Of a stretch of DNA of 64,000 bases, positions 34,377 to 46,900 are shown piece by piece. This DNA is from Dryas octopetala (taxonomy: Eukaryota; Streptophyta; Magnoliopsida; Rosales; Rosaceae), in the NCBI GenBank assembly GCA_963921425.1, contig OY992834.1:4402001-4466000 (forward strand), in the 5' to 3' direction. The position numbers and the translations under genes were made by a program. The notes under the pieces are model-generated. The model made no database searches, was not told the origin of the DNA, and saw only the letters and a list, made by a program, of their open reading frames with translations. The number at the start of each line of letters is the position of its first letter. The first letter of the stretch is position 1.

Positions 34377-35003
34377 GGAAAAATGACTTATAGTCAGCGC
34401 TTGGCCCGTACGGTTGTTGCCCGTGGTTTTCTATTTGAGTTTGCGTGCAAGAATCCAAACGCTTTTATAACTTAAAAAGTGTTTTTTTTTCTTTTTTTTT
34501 TTTTGTCAAATACAAATAAAAATATTTTTAACTATTTAAAAGTATTTTTAAGAATTCAAAAAATACTGCCAAACAAGCCCTATCTTTCAATTACAAATAT
34601 CTCACAAAATAAAAGTAAAAACTTTCATAAATCTTAATTACAATTTTTGAATCACTAAAGATTCACTTTCCGATATACATAATTTTACTATTATATTTGT
34701 TCGTATGTCTTAAAATATTCATTCATAAATGAAATTGTACAATTTTTGAATCACGAAAGATTCACTTTTCAATATAAATAATTTTACTATTATATTTGTT
34801 CGTATGTCTTAAAATATTCGTTAATCAAAGAAATCGTTAAAAATTCACAAAAAAAAAAAGATTAAATATCCAGATCACATTGTAAACTATATAAACTCTT
34901 AACTAAACTACTTCTAAGCCTATCATATTATATAAAATATTTTAAGAAAAATTATCAAATTGTGACAATGATTTAGAAAAGATGCATAAAGAGGTGGAAC
35001 TAG
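34377..35003. repeat. ELF4 upstream region with decayed MITE and 99-bp duplication
   Basis: A stretch at about 34467-34583 ends in TGCCAAACAAGCCCTA, like the terminal repeats of Tourist-type MITEs in this window, and has long T runs. A two-copy direct duplication of about 99 bp follows. The block AATTTTTGAATCAC starts at 34642 and again at 34741, and ATTATATTTGTTCGTATGTC occurs in each. Both lie upstream of ELF4 and downstream of PSF3. Confidence 0.65.
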
Positions 35004-36452
35004 TCAGTTGGTTTCCTTCCTCTTCCTCAGAATGGAAGCTCTCTGAAATCTGGGGCCACCCATCCGCCACTTCTTAAAGGCTGCCATTGAGGACTGAGCT
35101 GCCTCATACACTACAATCATATACAGATAACTATTTTCTGTCAACATTTATATATAAGTTTGAGATACAGTGATAAAAATTAGGAATATAAAGCTCACGT
35201 TTGGTTTCTTCATTTGTTAAGAGAGACAACAATTTTGAAGCTCCCGTAAATGCTGCGGTATGTGCCTTAGCCAGGACTTCCTGATACCTGGTTCTAAATG
35301 CAGATAAAAGGAATGACCCCATGTCTCTATCACCAACCCTGTCCATCCAAATGATTGAATAAAATGAGGTAAAGACTAGCAAGAATCAGTTTTTCTGGAC
35401 AAAGAAATATTAATAGCATAAAGTGCACAGTTAACAATACTAGATGTGACCAGCACAAGAGTGACTTTGAGTTAACCTCTGTCAGATACAATGTTGGAGA
35501 AATTGGATTGCTTACAAATTGACAAAGGAACCAAATCATGATAAAAATCCACACCAACAAAAAAGTTTTTTTCCATAATGGGAGTTCTTGTCATGTACTC
35601 TTTCTCAAACTCCCTACCACAAAGGGGATGATTTATATTGAATATCGACCTATTAGAAGGTAACCTAAAGAACAACACCAGGAGAACACATTGATAAAGT
35701 TATGGATACAATAAATGGGTAGGAGAGAGACTAACAGTGGTGCTATCTTGCAGCCAAATTCATAGAAGTATAGACATCGAGATCTCAAATCCACAGATCC
35801 ACCATCAGCCGCAAGTTCCAGCTTTGTACTGATAAAAAAGAAATCAACAAGAATTAAATATATAATAGCAACTACTGATTTTGAACTTGAAGCAAATAAG
35901 TCATTCTTCATGCCTTCACTGAGCATTTAATTTGGTCAGTACCAACTAATCACATTTAATGATACAACAATGAAAACATAAGATACCGTAGAGAAGAAAT
36001 TTCTAGCAATCAGATTCTAGACAATGAAATCTAATTGAATTAAGCCTGTAATGATCATTACTTTTGATTGAAACATGCAGGAACCTTCATCGTTACAACT
36101 TGTCTCAGGTGTAACTCGCGAGCAAGCCAGAAGGGCAGCTCTACCTTTGAACCTGATTCAACCTGAAAAACACACCCGGGAAGATATAAGAAAAGATCCT
36201 TTAACCAAAGACCATCCACACCAAATCCACTCAGGTCACTTACAAAATCTGCTTCAGCACTAAGATCAACAGCAACCCCATTTGCTGCTTTCTGGAACAC
36301 AACTGGGACAAGCTGCTTGGAAACAGCAAACACATTTAGAAAACAGACTTAAATAACTAAAGCAGATGAAAATTAAATCTACAGAATACAAAGAGATGCG
36401 AATTAACCTCTTCCTCGGCAAGAATATCATCAATGTCATAGTAACTTGCCAT
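35004..36452 (-). CDS. PSF3: GINS complex subunit PSF3
   Basis: Six coding exons on the minus strand: 36452-36408, 36312-36244, 36162-36062, 35828-35736, 35338-35199, 35110-35004. They join in frame to 184 residues, the family length. PSF3 is one of four GINS subunits (with SLD5, PSF1 and PSF2), which join MCM2-7 and CDC45 to form the replicative helicase in the nucleus. The start MASYYDIDDILAEEE is the family signature. It is followed by LVPVVF, LPFWLARELHLRQ, VDLRSRCLYFYEFGCKIAPL, and the C-terminal FKKWRMGGPRFQRASIL. Exon 2 has a tandem acceptor (AAGCAG); use of the upstream AG would add one Gln. A conserved middle part (CFNQNTKLELAADGG) crosses an exon junction and is the least certain join. 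Confidence 0.93.
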
Positions 36453-37438
36453 TTTTAGAAAAGATCCCACTTGCCCTTATAATGTCCCTTGCCTTCTCCA
36501 AGACAGATTCCTGAAGCAATGAACTAACGAATTTCACAAACCTGCGACTATTTGAACTCTCAATTCTTCTCATCACAGAAACCACCAAAACAAACAAACT
36601 GTAATGTCGACTTTTATTTTTATTTTTTCTTGGTCAGAATAGTGTTAAAAAATTAAAACTGCGACATCCTTGTTTAACAAAAACTTTTGACTTTGCAAAG
36701 GTTTAACAAATCTGAGCTGCTTAGGATTCCCAATGATCTGGTGACATATTTGAGTTGAATTTGAAAACCCAAATTTGGGTTGATGAAGTGTGTTTGAGTT
36801 CTGCAGACACGGAACCAAGAGAGTCAAAATTTCCTGTTTATGCCAAAATGAAAGGATTCAAAATATACAATATTTATGAACATACAATTTGCGCCCAATA
36901 AACCAATTGTTTTCATAGAAGAAGCTTATATAATTTAGGTAAATACTAAAAAAATCAGAAAAAATAGCTTAAACCCACAAATACCCAATTGGTAAAACAT
37001 ATATATGTTACATATCCAACTACTCCCAGATTTAAAGCAAGATTTAGAATGAAGCGAATACACACCATCGCATAGAAAAGCAGAATGTTTGAACCAAAAT
37101 TCACTAAATTCCAAATACAGATCAGAGTATAATTTGTAATTGAAATGATGATTAATATAGCTCAAAATAACTATGTAGAAGTTTAGAATTGATTACCTGA
37201 GTTCTTGTTTTCCTTTCTGGTTGGAGAGAAGGGGGTGGTGAAATCTGAGCCTCCAACGAGAGACGACGAACTAAAGCGGAGGGAAAAAGACGATCCAAAA
37301 ATGAAAAGGAGGGAAACTCAAAAATATAGAAAGAGGAGATGTTCATGTGTGATGCAGTGTACTATGCTTTTAGAATGTCTACGAATCAGATACCGTCATT
37401 TATTTTCTTTGTTATGAAACCGTAAATATTTTTTTGGC
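36453..37438. other. Upstream region of PSF3
   Basis: It holds the promoter and probably a 5' UTR with an intron for PSF3. AT-rich, with no other gene. A CT/GA-rich leader-like part lies at about 37200-37345. Confidence 0.4.
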
Positions 37439-37808
37439 GAGTTAATTACACTTACACCCCCTGAGGTTTATCGTTTTTTTACATATACCCTCTGGGGTTT
37501 CAATAATTACACATACACCTCTTGAGGTTTCAAAATTATTGCATATAACCCCCTACAAGAGAAAAAAATAAATAAACAAAAAAGAAAATATTTGTATTGA
37601 GGTTGGACTTTACACCTTGAGTAATCTTATTAGGTCATTTCACCCCTTAGCATGTATTTTTGCATAATTTCTCATCATTTTCGTTTCACTATAGGGGGTT
37701 ATATGCAACAGTTTTTAAACCTCATGGGGTGTATGTGTAATTATTGAAACCCCAAGGGGTGTATGTGAAAAAACGATAAACCTCAAGGGGTGTAAGTGTA
37801 ATTAATTC
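37439..37808. mobile_element. Foldback MITE with 10-bp target duplication (MULE-type)
   Basis: The ends are inverted copies of GARTTAATTACACTTACACC. The two arms (each well over 100 bp) share further blocks such as GAGGTTTATCG, GGGGTTTCAATAATTACACA and GCATATAACCCCCTA. A perfect 10-bp repeat TTTTTTTGGC flanks both sides (37429-37438 and 37809-37818). The 370-bp size, long inverted arms and 9-11 bp duplication fit a Mutator-derived MITE. The flanks beyond the duplication also share TATGAAACSGTAAATA, so the insertion split an older short direct repeat. Confidence 0.8.
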
Positions 37809-38512
37809 TTTTTTTGGCCTATGAAACGGTAAATATTAATATATTGACACCGTCAATTGAAATGAACACGTGCTTTTCTTTTGTGGAAGAACCAAGGAAT
37901 AAAATTTCGGGTTTCGAGGAAATTTCGATGGAAATTTCGATGGAAATTTCGACGGAAATTTCGAAGATTTTTAAATTTCGACAAAAATTCGACGGAAACG
38001 ATGGAAATTATTATCAAAATACGGAAATTTTGAATGAAACTTCACAATATGTTTATTTAACATATTATCTACTACATTGATAAAAAACATTGAAAAAAAC
38101 CAAATTATATGGTAGGTTTCATGTGATATGTGATGAATATAATGCGCGCTGGAGACAAATACTGTTAAATAAAATTAGTATAATGAATAAATGAAATTAG
38201 TATATTCTTTATACTTTATAATCTATACACTAAATCCTAATATTAAACTCTATATAGCCTAATTTTATACTCTATAATTTATACACTAAACCCTATATAT
38301 TTTATAATGTATACTCTATATTGTTTAGAAAATTAGAATATAATATATGATATTAGAGTTTAGGCCTTTTAGGATATTTTAAATTATTTTTTTATATAAA
38401 AATATATTAGATTTAAAAACAACTAAACAAAACCCCAAAACGGCCAAACGAAACTCCAAACATTTTTTTTTCTTTCCAATTGCCAAAAGGCCCTAAACCC
38501 CAATCAATCCTA

Positions 38513-38697
38513 AATCTTTTTTTTTTTTTTCTCTCCTTTTCTTTTTTTTTCTTTTTTCTTTTTTTTTTCTTTTTTCTTTTCTTTTCTTGTTTTCTTTTCT
38601 TTTTTTCTTTTCTTTTTTTCTTTTCCTTTCTTTTTTCTTTTTTTCCTTCTTTTCCTTTTTTTTTTCTTTCTTTCCTTCTTTTCCCATCTCCTTCCAG
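38513..38697. repeat. Polypyrimidine (T/C) tract of about 185 bp
   Basis: The plus strand is almost purely T and C, with blocks of T8-T14 split by single or double C; a single G interrupts the core. The minus strand is therefore polypurine, and its long Lys/Glu/Arg ORFs are artefacts. Such tracts can form triplex DNA or slip during replication. It lies within the hAT-type element. Confidence 0.9.
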
Positions 38698-38991
38698 AAA
38701 TATCAACTCCCTAAAATGGCCACATTTTATATTGAGGAAATAAAGTAAGTGTAAAAAGAATGAAAGAAACATAGGTGGGGCCCCGAGCAATGAGAGTCGT
38801 TGGTTTGCGTGACTGTATTGTTAAATCAAATTGGTAAGAACTAAGAAGGCAGTCAGTATCTCGTCACTCTCTTTCTCTTGCTTTTGTTAAATCAAATTAA
38901 ATCAAATTGGTCTCTTTCTTTGTGGCCCGTCCACAGTACCCAAGTACTCATCAGGCTCTTCCTTTTCCTTTCCTATTTCCTTCCTTTTCTC

Positions 38992-39080
38992 CCTGTAAGC
39001 CTTCATCCAGTGGCTACTCTCCTGTAAGTCTTCCTCCAGTGGCCATTCTCCCCGTAAGTCTTCATCCAGTGGCCACCTTC
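38992..39080. repeat. 30-bp tandem repeat, three copies
   Basis: Units begin at about 38992, 39021 and 39051 and share GTAAGTCTTCATCCAGTGGC with small changes. They lie in the C/T-rich right half of the hAT-type element. No coding role is evident. Confidence 0.8.
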
Positions 39081-39873
39081 TCTCTCCATTTCCATTATTT
39101 CAGTTACCTTTTCTTTCTCTCTCCCTCTAACTCATCTAATCTCTTCTCTCTCCTCCCTCTCTTCTCTCCGCGCCGATCTCCTCTCCCCGGCGACGACAGG
39201 CGACAAGGCCGGCTCTCCTTTTTCTCCCGTCTCTTCCACTGGTCGCTGCCTCCTGTCTCAGTCGAAAATTTCGCCGAAATTTCGAGAATTTCGGGAAATT
39301 TCGAAATTTCGCCGAAATTTCGGCGAAATTTTTCGAAATATTTGTAATATAGTGTTAAAATTTCCATACCCTAAAAAATCGAAATTTTCGGCGAAATTTC
39401 GCCGAAAATTTCGAAATTTAACACCTTGGGAAGAACACGTGTTTTCTTAATACGCTTTAAATCGAAAAGAAGACATTCCTTATTTTTCTTTCTTTTTTGT
39501 TGAATTTATGCTTTACATGAAACAAAAATTTAATAGTGATATTTCTTTCCAAATTCTAATTTATTGGAAGATCCTAAGTTTAATCCTCCCTCCCTAATAA
39601 AAAATAAATAAACGATTTGATAGGGCATTGCATTGTAATGTAAGAGAAAAATTTAACGTGTATCTCACATATAGTACATCAATAATATAAGACACTCATT
39701 GTAATATAGATAAGATTGTTATATTGTAAATTTGTAAGTAAGTTTTTAGAGAAACGAAGATGTTTCACATAAGTTTTTCTCGCAACGTAGGTGCTTCACA
39801 TTTGACCAAAACAAATAATTCACAAGTGCACAGCTCTTGCATGGGGAGTCCAGGTGAAATATGACTCTGCAAA

Positions 39874-42123
39874 CTAGTCCCACTGAAACTCCCTATAAAA
39901 AGTCCACTCGGAGGGATTTAATGTTGTCTTTCCATCAGCAGCAACAAGATCATATGGTGAATCCTCTGAAAATTCAGTTGGCATGGATTTCCAGTGTAAA
40001 CTCGGCTTCCAATCAGCTTCCCTCAGTACCTTCAGTATCTCCTCCACCACTATTTTGCTCCCTTCAGCAGATAAATGAACCCCATCTCTGGAAAAAATAA
40101 ATATTTTTTCATAGATATCTTAACAATGATCATCACTCCAGTAATATAATACCATTTCAGTAATCAACCCACTAGCAAAAGAGTATACACAAGGTATATC
40201 AGGAAACTAAGATATTAGGCAGGGCAATTGATGATTTAAACGCAACATAATGCAAATGTCAAAATTGATGGCGTTGGCAAAAATGAGAGAGAGCAATATG
40301 GCCAAGCTAACTTACGTAAAACAAGTGTTCATCCAGTCATCTTTTTTCTGAAATGCAGTAAAAAGATCAACAACCTTGACACCCATTTCCTGGCACAGCT
40401 TTATACAAGCTTCTGAATACTGTTGGCATAACTCATTCGTTCTTACTAGCTCGCTGAAAATCGTACTGTTTTTTAAGAGAAGAAACATCTTTTAGAATGG
40501 ACACTGTCATAGACATACGAAAAGGTAAACTATGCATATGACATACAAGAGTTGCATCTGAGCACCTTGTATTTTTCCGAACTGTGGCCTCATTCACAGG
40601 TGGACAACTAAGAAAAATGGTGCGTGTTGAATCTGAAAGGCTCTGGTTTTCAAATATATTGTGTTAGATTGCATCAAACCATTCCCAGTTAGATATGTAA
40701 GAAAGATATTCTTTCATTTGAGGATGACCCTACTGGAAACAATATGCAACAAAACCGGAATCGAATTATTGCAACGACATGCAAAATGAACGTTCTTTTC
40801 TTGATAATGAATCAAATCCATTTTCAAGAGTCTGAGATTTCATCCCCTTTGTTTCATGAAAACAAATTTTGGCTACTTGTTTAAGCCTCCATTTGTTGTG
40901 ATATACAGATTGATTTGTGTGTGAAGAAAGTACCTGGAGATGACTTGCAATCTTTGTCATGTTCTCAATATATTCAGGAAGTGGTACATGAGGGCCGAAG
41001 CCAGATGAATGAGGCCCCATAGAATCATTACCACCAAAATAAACTATTACCATAGAAGGTTGTACAGCAGCATCCTATAATGTATATTTCATTAGAGTCA
41101 GAGCACACTGTGTACATTATTAAAATTAAAGTATACACAAAGCCAATATCTAAGTAGTTGGGTGTGTGTGTGTTTTGGTGTGCTGGGCCTGGGCATTAAT
41201 TGGCAACTTAGCAATCTTATAATAGAGAAAAAGATACCACTTATTAATCAATAAGCGTACAACAAACAACCTAGTTTCCATTGCAAATGTGAAGTTCTTA
41301 GGTAATATTATAATCAGAAGAAACTTCACAAGAAACCAGAGACTCTTTGGCAATGAATTTGTTGGTCTACCATTATTCTCAAAAGATGTCAACATATCGA
41401 CCAATAATTGTTTTTAAATTCTAATATTCCCCTCAAAAGTGTGGCCCAACATGTAGACCATTTTGAATAACTAAATTCATGTAACTTTATAAATGGGGAT
41501 CCCACTGGTTTTCAAGTATGGAAGAATTTTTCTTCAACACCATGATGAGTTTACTTGGTATATGGGCCAATAATTTGTTATATGAGCCAATAACACAAGG
41601 GATTTCCATAATCCACACAAGCACATTTTGGAAGTTGGAACTCAAACAAGTTTTGACATTTCATACATGGTTATATGAATTCACTAAAAAGAAGGCCATT
41701 TACAGCTAAAAGTGTGATCAATACCTTGGGAAAAACTTGATCAAGGACCTGTAGAGCACGTCGTGAATTCCATCCATAGTAACCACGCGACAATATGTCT
41801 GCCTACAATTTAATCACAAACCCAATAAGATGGGATATGGGAAAATTACAGAAGCTTGAAAGAAAATCCCAACACAGAAAACCACCACTTATACAACAAA
41901 ATGAGCCTAAAGTTGACCATTTCAGAGTTCTGGTAAAATTGAAACCGCCCTTAATGAATCAATTCAAAAGCACAAGTAGAGAGAGAGAGAGAGAAAGAAT
42001 GAAAGACAGAACTTTGCGAGAATAGAGGTCGGAGAGAGTGGCACCCCAACCGCCGTGGTCGTAGCTAAGCTGGACAATGGAGGATCCGAAGAGAACAAAC
42101 AGAGGCCTCGCGGGTCCCACCAT
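39874..42123 (-). CDS. GDSL esterase/lipase, CPRD49-like (isoamyl acetate esterase family)
   Basis: Six exons on the minus strand: 42123-42013, 41802-41725, 41074-40934, 40642-40566, 40465-40316, 40087-39874. They join in frame to 256 residues. The protein is an SGNH/GDSL hydrolase of the small plant group that includes Arabidopsis CPRD49 and resembles yeast IAH1; it should hydrolyse short-chain or cell-wall-linked esters. Catalytic blocks are present: block I LFVLFGSSIVQLSYDHGGWG (Ser; GSS replaces GDS), block III VYFGGNDSMG (Asn) and block V DGVHLSAEG (Asp and His). Other typical stretches are RGYYGWNSRRALQVLDQVFP and FLSCPPVNE. I see no strong signal peptide, as is usual in this group. Family members have been linked to xylan deacetylation and abiotic stress, but the substrate cannot be read from the sequence. 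Confidence 0.92.
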
Positions 42124-43993
42124 CTCTGGTCTTTGTCTCTAAAACGATGAGCTCTGTAAATGTGGAGTGGATGAAGAAGAAGGAAATTTGGGATCAGTAC
42201 CACTACCACCTCGGAGTATACTTTGATTGCCGTCGCTGCTGCATATTCTTATATGTACCTTGTAATTTTCTCTCTATTTCTTGTTTTGTATATAAAAGAA
42301 GTAAACATTGAATGGACACGTAGGTGGGTGGGTATTGTACTATTGTACCTATTGTCATTGTAATGTGACCTCCAAAAAATACAGTGGTGGACAATGTGAT
42401 TGGTTTTTCTAACTCCTAATTGACCACGGTTCTTTTTGGTTTTTGGTAAATTCAATTAACCATGACTCTTTTTTTTTTTGGGTAAATTCAATTGATCACG
42501 ATTCACTTAAACTGATATTGAAAAAAAGTATAGTGTTAATTAGAGAGATCCTAAATTTGAATAACAAACAAATCACTTGTCTTATCAAAATATATTAAAA
42601 GAAATATATTAAAACTCGAGATTTCAAGTTAAAAATTTTTGTACGCCCAATTTGAATCTCATCTCATCTAAACAGTTGGCAAAGACTTCTCAAACAAATC
42701 ACTTGTCTTATAGACTTCTCAAACAATCACTTGTCTTATCAAAACATATTAAAAGAAAAATATTAGAACTCAAAACTTCAAGTTACAAGTTTTTGTACGC
42801 CCAATTTAAATCTCATCTCATCTAAGCAGTTGGCGAGAGCTTCACATAAATGTGCAATAAAATTAGAGAGCATGCAATAGAATAATGGCTTGGGTATGTA
42901 TGCGTGGTGATGGGGGCGCAGGTAGAGGGTGAAGCTGGTAAATGGGCTACCAAACTTCCCCAACTAACCAAACAGACCTTCACAATTAATGTGCCTTATG
43001 ACTTGTTCATGTTCAATGCTCATTGCTCAAACATGTACCAACCACCAACCAGCTAATCAACAAAGATCTTGGTCACACTTTTTTCACTTCCTTCAATACC
43101 CACCATCCGATTCCTTCACTACCCACCATCCGATTACAACCAGGCACAAGCTTTTGCTTTTTTTTGCTAATTAAAATTTTAGAGGAAATACAAGTACAAA
43201 CGGGGTTCGAGGTTGAGAGATGCATACATATTACATAACATAACATGAACCCATCAGGGTGTGTGGCTGTCCCTTTCTCATTTTGCTTTCTAAGGACAAT
43301 TGTTTAGCTGGAAAGGGGAAATTAGAGCCACTGGGATTAATGAACCAACCACCAGAAGATGCAGCATTTATTCCTTGTATTCCATAACTTTACCATTCCT
43401 GTATATAAACATGCTGGTATAAATATACCAACCACAGCTATTCCATCACTTATTGCCATCATCAATAGAAAAGGTTTATGCTAGGCTACATGTACATTGT
43501 ATTGGTAAGCATTTCCGAATGCAACTTTGATTAACCTCAGGCAAAATGACAAGGATAAGATATAACTCACATGAGTAACTCAACAAGCTTTGTTTTTCAA
43601 ATAAGAATACAATATAAAGTCATCTGTAAAAGAATCAGTTCCAAAGTTTAAGATCTCTCTTTGCATATAACTAATAAGCATATGACTAATATCTCGAACA
43701 CATAATATGCTCCACATATAGAGTTCTCCCTTGATGAGGTTCTACAGCATTGACCAGGTCCCATAGGACATTGAAAAATTTTATGCATACAAAAAAATGA
43801 TACAATACATATATTTCCTTCATTGTGTTAAAAAATCACCTATCAATCCATGATCAGAGACCCTGCATGCTAGGTTTGATCTGGAGAAAGAATGTGTGTG
43901 TACTTTTGGGTAAAAAAAATTATAATAGTTTTACCAATCTCTTCCTGAGTTTGCGAGCCATGGAAATTGAGTTTGTACAATATTTTTTCAGTT
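42124..43993. repeat. Intergenic region with an approximately 155-bp tandem duplication
   Basis: Between the esterase promoter and the 3' end of the ABC1 kinase gene. Blocks ATCACTTGTCTTATCAAAA, TTTTTGTACGCCCAATTT and AATCTCATCTCATCTAA occur in the same order at about 42565-42680 and 42720-42835, a two-copy duplication. A partial third copy of the first block lies at about 42696. The rest is AT-rich with no gene visible. Confidence 0.6.
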
Positions 43994-46900
43994 TCACAAG
44001 GTCAAAGATTTCCTGAGTCGTAGAAGCCACAAGGCTACTCGCATTGTAAAAAGTCGAGCTTCCAACAAGATTCCGTCTAACCAAGCACTCAACCACCATA
44101 AGAGGGATCTCTTTTGTAATAGCTTTGCCTCAATGACAGCTTCAGAAGAAACCCTTCCGATGATCATGAATGTCTCAAGAGAAGGTTCCTGCAACTGTTT
44201 GAGAAGCATTGCAATAAACTGGTTCAAGATTTTGTTTTGCCACAAAGATAAAAAGTTATAAACAAATTCAAAAATGCTATAAAAATAGAGGACAGTTCAA
44301 ATTATACACAGAAAATAAAAGCCCTCATAAGATAAGCTGAAGTTTTATTCTACACCAACAGGGTGTGACAGAATTTGATGCAACTTCAGAAAGCCATATA
44401 CTTAAATCTACAGTTGCATGGACACATAAATGATTTGGTTGCCCATGCTAGATAAATGCTCTATTCCAACCACTCATAGACACTATCAGGACCTTTGACA
44501 TAGTAGACAGAAAAATAAGGCTCGTGTAATGAATAGTGGCAACTGACAAGTTGAAATCAGGCTTATCTCACTATAATCAGATTTTCAGTGGTAACAGCAA
44601 TAGAAAGTAAGAGCAATGTAATACCAGAGCATTGCTAACTGATCGTAAACAATCGTTTGTCTTCAGCATTAAAAGAATTACACGTGGCAGCCTCCTCAAA
44701 AGCTCTGAAATTTGAGAGAAATACTGAGAAGCATACATCTGCCAGATGAAACATTAAAGTATGTTTAAGCAAGCGAGAGTCGTACATTTCTATTTAAAAA
44801 CCATCCACCTCAACTAAACAACACAATAATTCAGTTTCCAGGAGTACAAAGCTCCTAAGTGGGTTGCTTTTTTGTTAGTAACAATACTCCTAATATACAG
44901 ATTTACAAGATCGGCAAGGACTAATGTATTAGCAACATTGTAACAGCATATAACTCCAAGTCTCAAAGAATTACACATTTCTCAAATGCACTTAACCCAT
45001 GACAAGAGCTCACCTGCAGTTCCGAACGGTCACTGTCACTGCCTTGTATAACCAAATGATCAACAGCTGGATCAATGACCCTATTCCAAGGCCTCATAGT
45101 AAGAATTCCTGCAAATAATGCATACAGATCGTCTCCAGCACCTAATTTTGCACTATTTTCCTTTATTGCATTGGCATCAGAAAAAATCAATCCCTGTCGC
45201 AAACATTATTACACAGAAAAGACAGCAAAGTAAGTTGCTATAGTATGGAAGGAAACTATTCTAAGAAAAGCAATGATGTACCTTCCAGAGTGCAGCATAG
45301 TTAGTTCTAGTCTCAAAGTCAAGCTCTTTATACAGACCATGGTCTAAAAGTATCAACTGTGGTTTTCTCTTGCCTGTACATGAGAAGTGGGGAAAAACAA
45401 ATATTTGAATTGGGTATGATCTAAGCAATGCTTCACATTACAAACAAAAGCTCAACAGACACAATCCACCAATTGCATGAGTATTACAGAGATGGGATAC
45501 ACTTCCACAATCAACAACATGATTTGAACATGCAAGACTTCTGACACAATATTTCTCAAGGTTTATACAACATAGAGGCTTGAATTTTCAAATAGTTTCA
45601 CAATAATTCAAATACTCTTCTAGAATTCTACTGTAAAATCTACCAATATTATGGGCACAATACGACCACAAGTACATTAACTTTTGACAAAATAGCATTA
45701 TCAACATGAGCCTTGAAATCCCAAATATGATTGAAAAACATACTACAAAGTAAATTTTCATGAAAGATGGCATGCCAACTTACTGAAAAAAGTGGGGTGG
45801 GTATTATGAATTTACGACCCCATAATAGAGAGTCCATGGTTTGCATTTACTTGGGGTTACTGTAAAAAGCAAAACCAACCTAAAACTACTATATAAATGA
45901 GAGATGATAGCCTCAACAACACGGAGAGCCTCACCTAGAATGCTCTTTCTGCTACGAGGCAGAGGACGAACTAACAAGTTGGCAGCATGTGGATCACAAT
46001 GCACAAACCCGTGTTTGAACATCATTTCTGCAAAAGTTTCACTAACCTGCATAAAGTACATCAAATCTTACTTTCTTTTCTTGCCAACTTGCTATGATTA
46101 TATCTTGACAAGGAAATTAAAGCATTGGATATTTTTCCTTTTTGTGGTCCATGGTTTCATATGTGCAGTCAAAACAATGAAACATAAAGGCACAGGAGTC
46201 CAATCCAGCCTTTACTGAGGATCAATTTATTTAGCTTCAACTATAGACCCAAATTTGTGGTTACAATTTCCTAATACCTAACTTCATTTTGCACAGTCAA
46301 CCTATGTGCATTATAATACGATAAGATCTACTGCTGTAGTCAACTTATGATCAAGGGGATATTTAAGAAGCAAAATTACGTATTTCTGAATGGACCAATC
46401 AATTTCTCAACAACATGATTGTCTAAACATATATTGTCAGAATTTGACATGAATCTCATGGACTTACTAATCTTGCAACTTCATCAGGTCGCATTCCAAG
46501 TCTTCTGATGGACTTCACATCATTTACGTGAGCACCATCCATAAATTCCATAGTCAACAGTTTTGAGGTACTTAGATTCCAATGCACCTTTGGTGCATAT
46601 ACATAAGCTGCAATATGAGGAGAAAGCTTCCAAAAATTATCCAAGCATTTCTCGCTGTTCTTGGCCTCGATTATGAAATCTAGTTCCTGTTGCCACAATC
46701 ACATACGGTCAAATGACAATAAATCTCTACAAGTTTATGAAGATGTCGATCAAGCATGAGAGATATCTGAGAAACTTGCCTTTGGTAAACTTTCACGCAT
46801 CTCATCAATCAACCACCTGTTAATGAAAGAGAAAATAAAAATCAACAATCAATACCACAATATTACAAACAGTGCTTCACACATGCAAAGATGAAATTGC

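Larger units (their letters stand above)
37893..39428. mobile_element. Non-autonomous hAT-type element
   Basis: The ends match as inverted repeats CAAGGAATAAAATTTCG (left) and CAAGGTGTTAAATTTCG (right, reverse complement). They are followed on each side by dense AAATTTCG/CGAAATTT iterations (37909-37990 and 39262-39420). A perfect 8-bp repeat GGAAGAAC flanks both sides (37885-37892 and 39429-39436), the hAT duplication length. The 1536-bp interior has no transposase. It contains AT-rich DNA, a pyrimidine tract (38513-38697), a C/T-rich leader-like part and three 30-bp tandem repeats (38992-39080). The interior right half looks like captured 5' UTR or promoter DNA, but I do not recognise the source. 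Confidence 0.75.

Noticed and set aside
38413-38790. Lys/Glu/Arg-rich minus-strand ORFs
   Set aside because: They are translations of the complementary strand of the polypyrimidine tract, with no domain and extreme low complexity.
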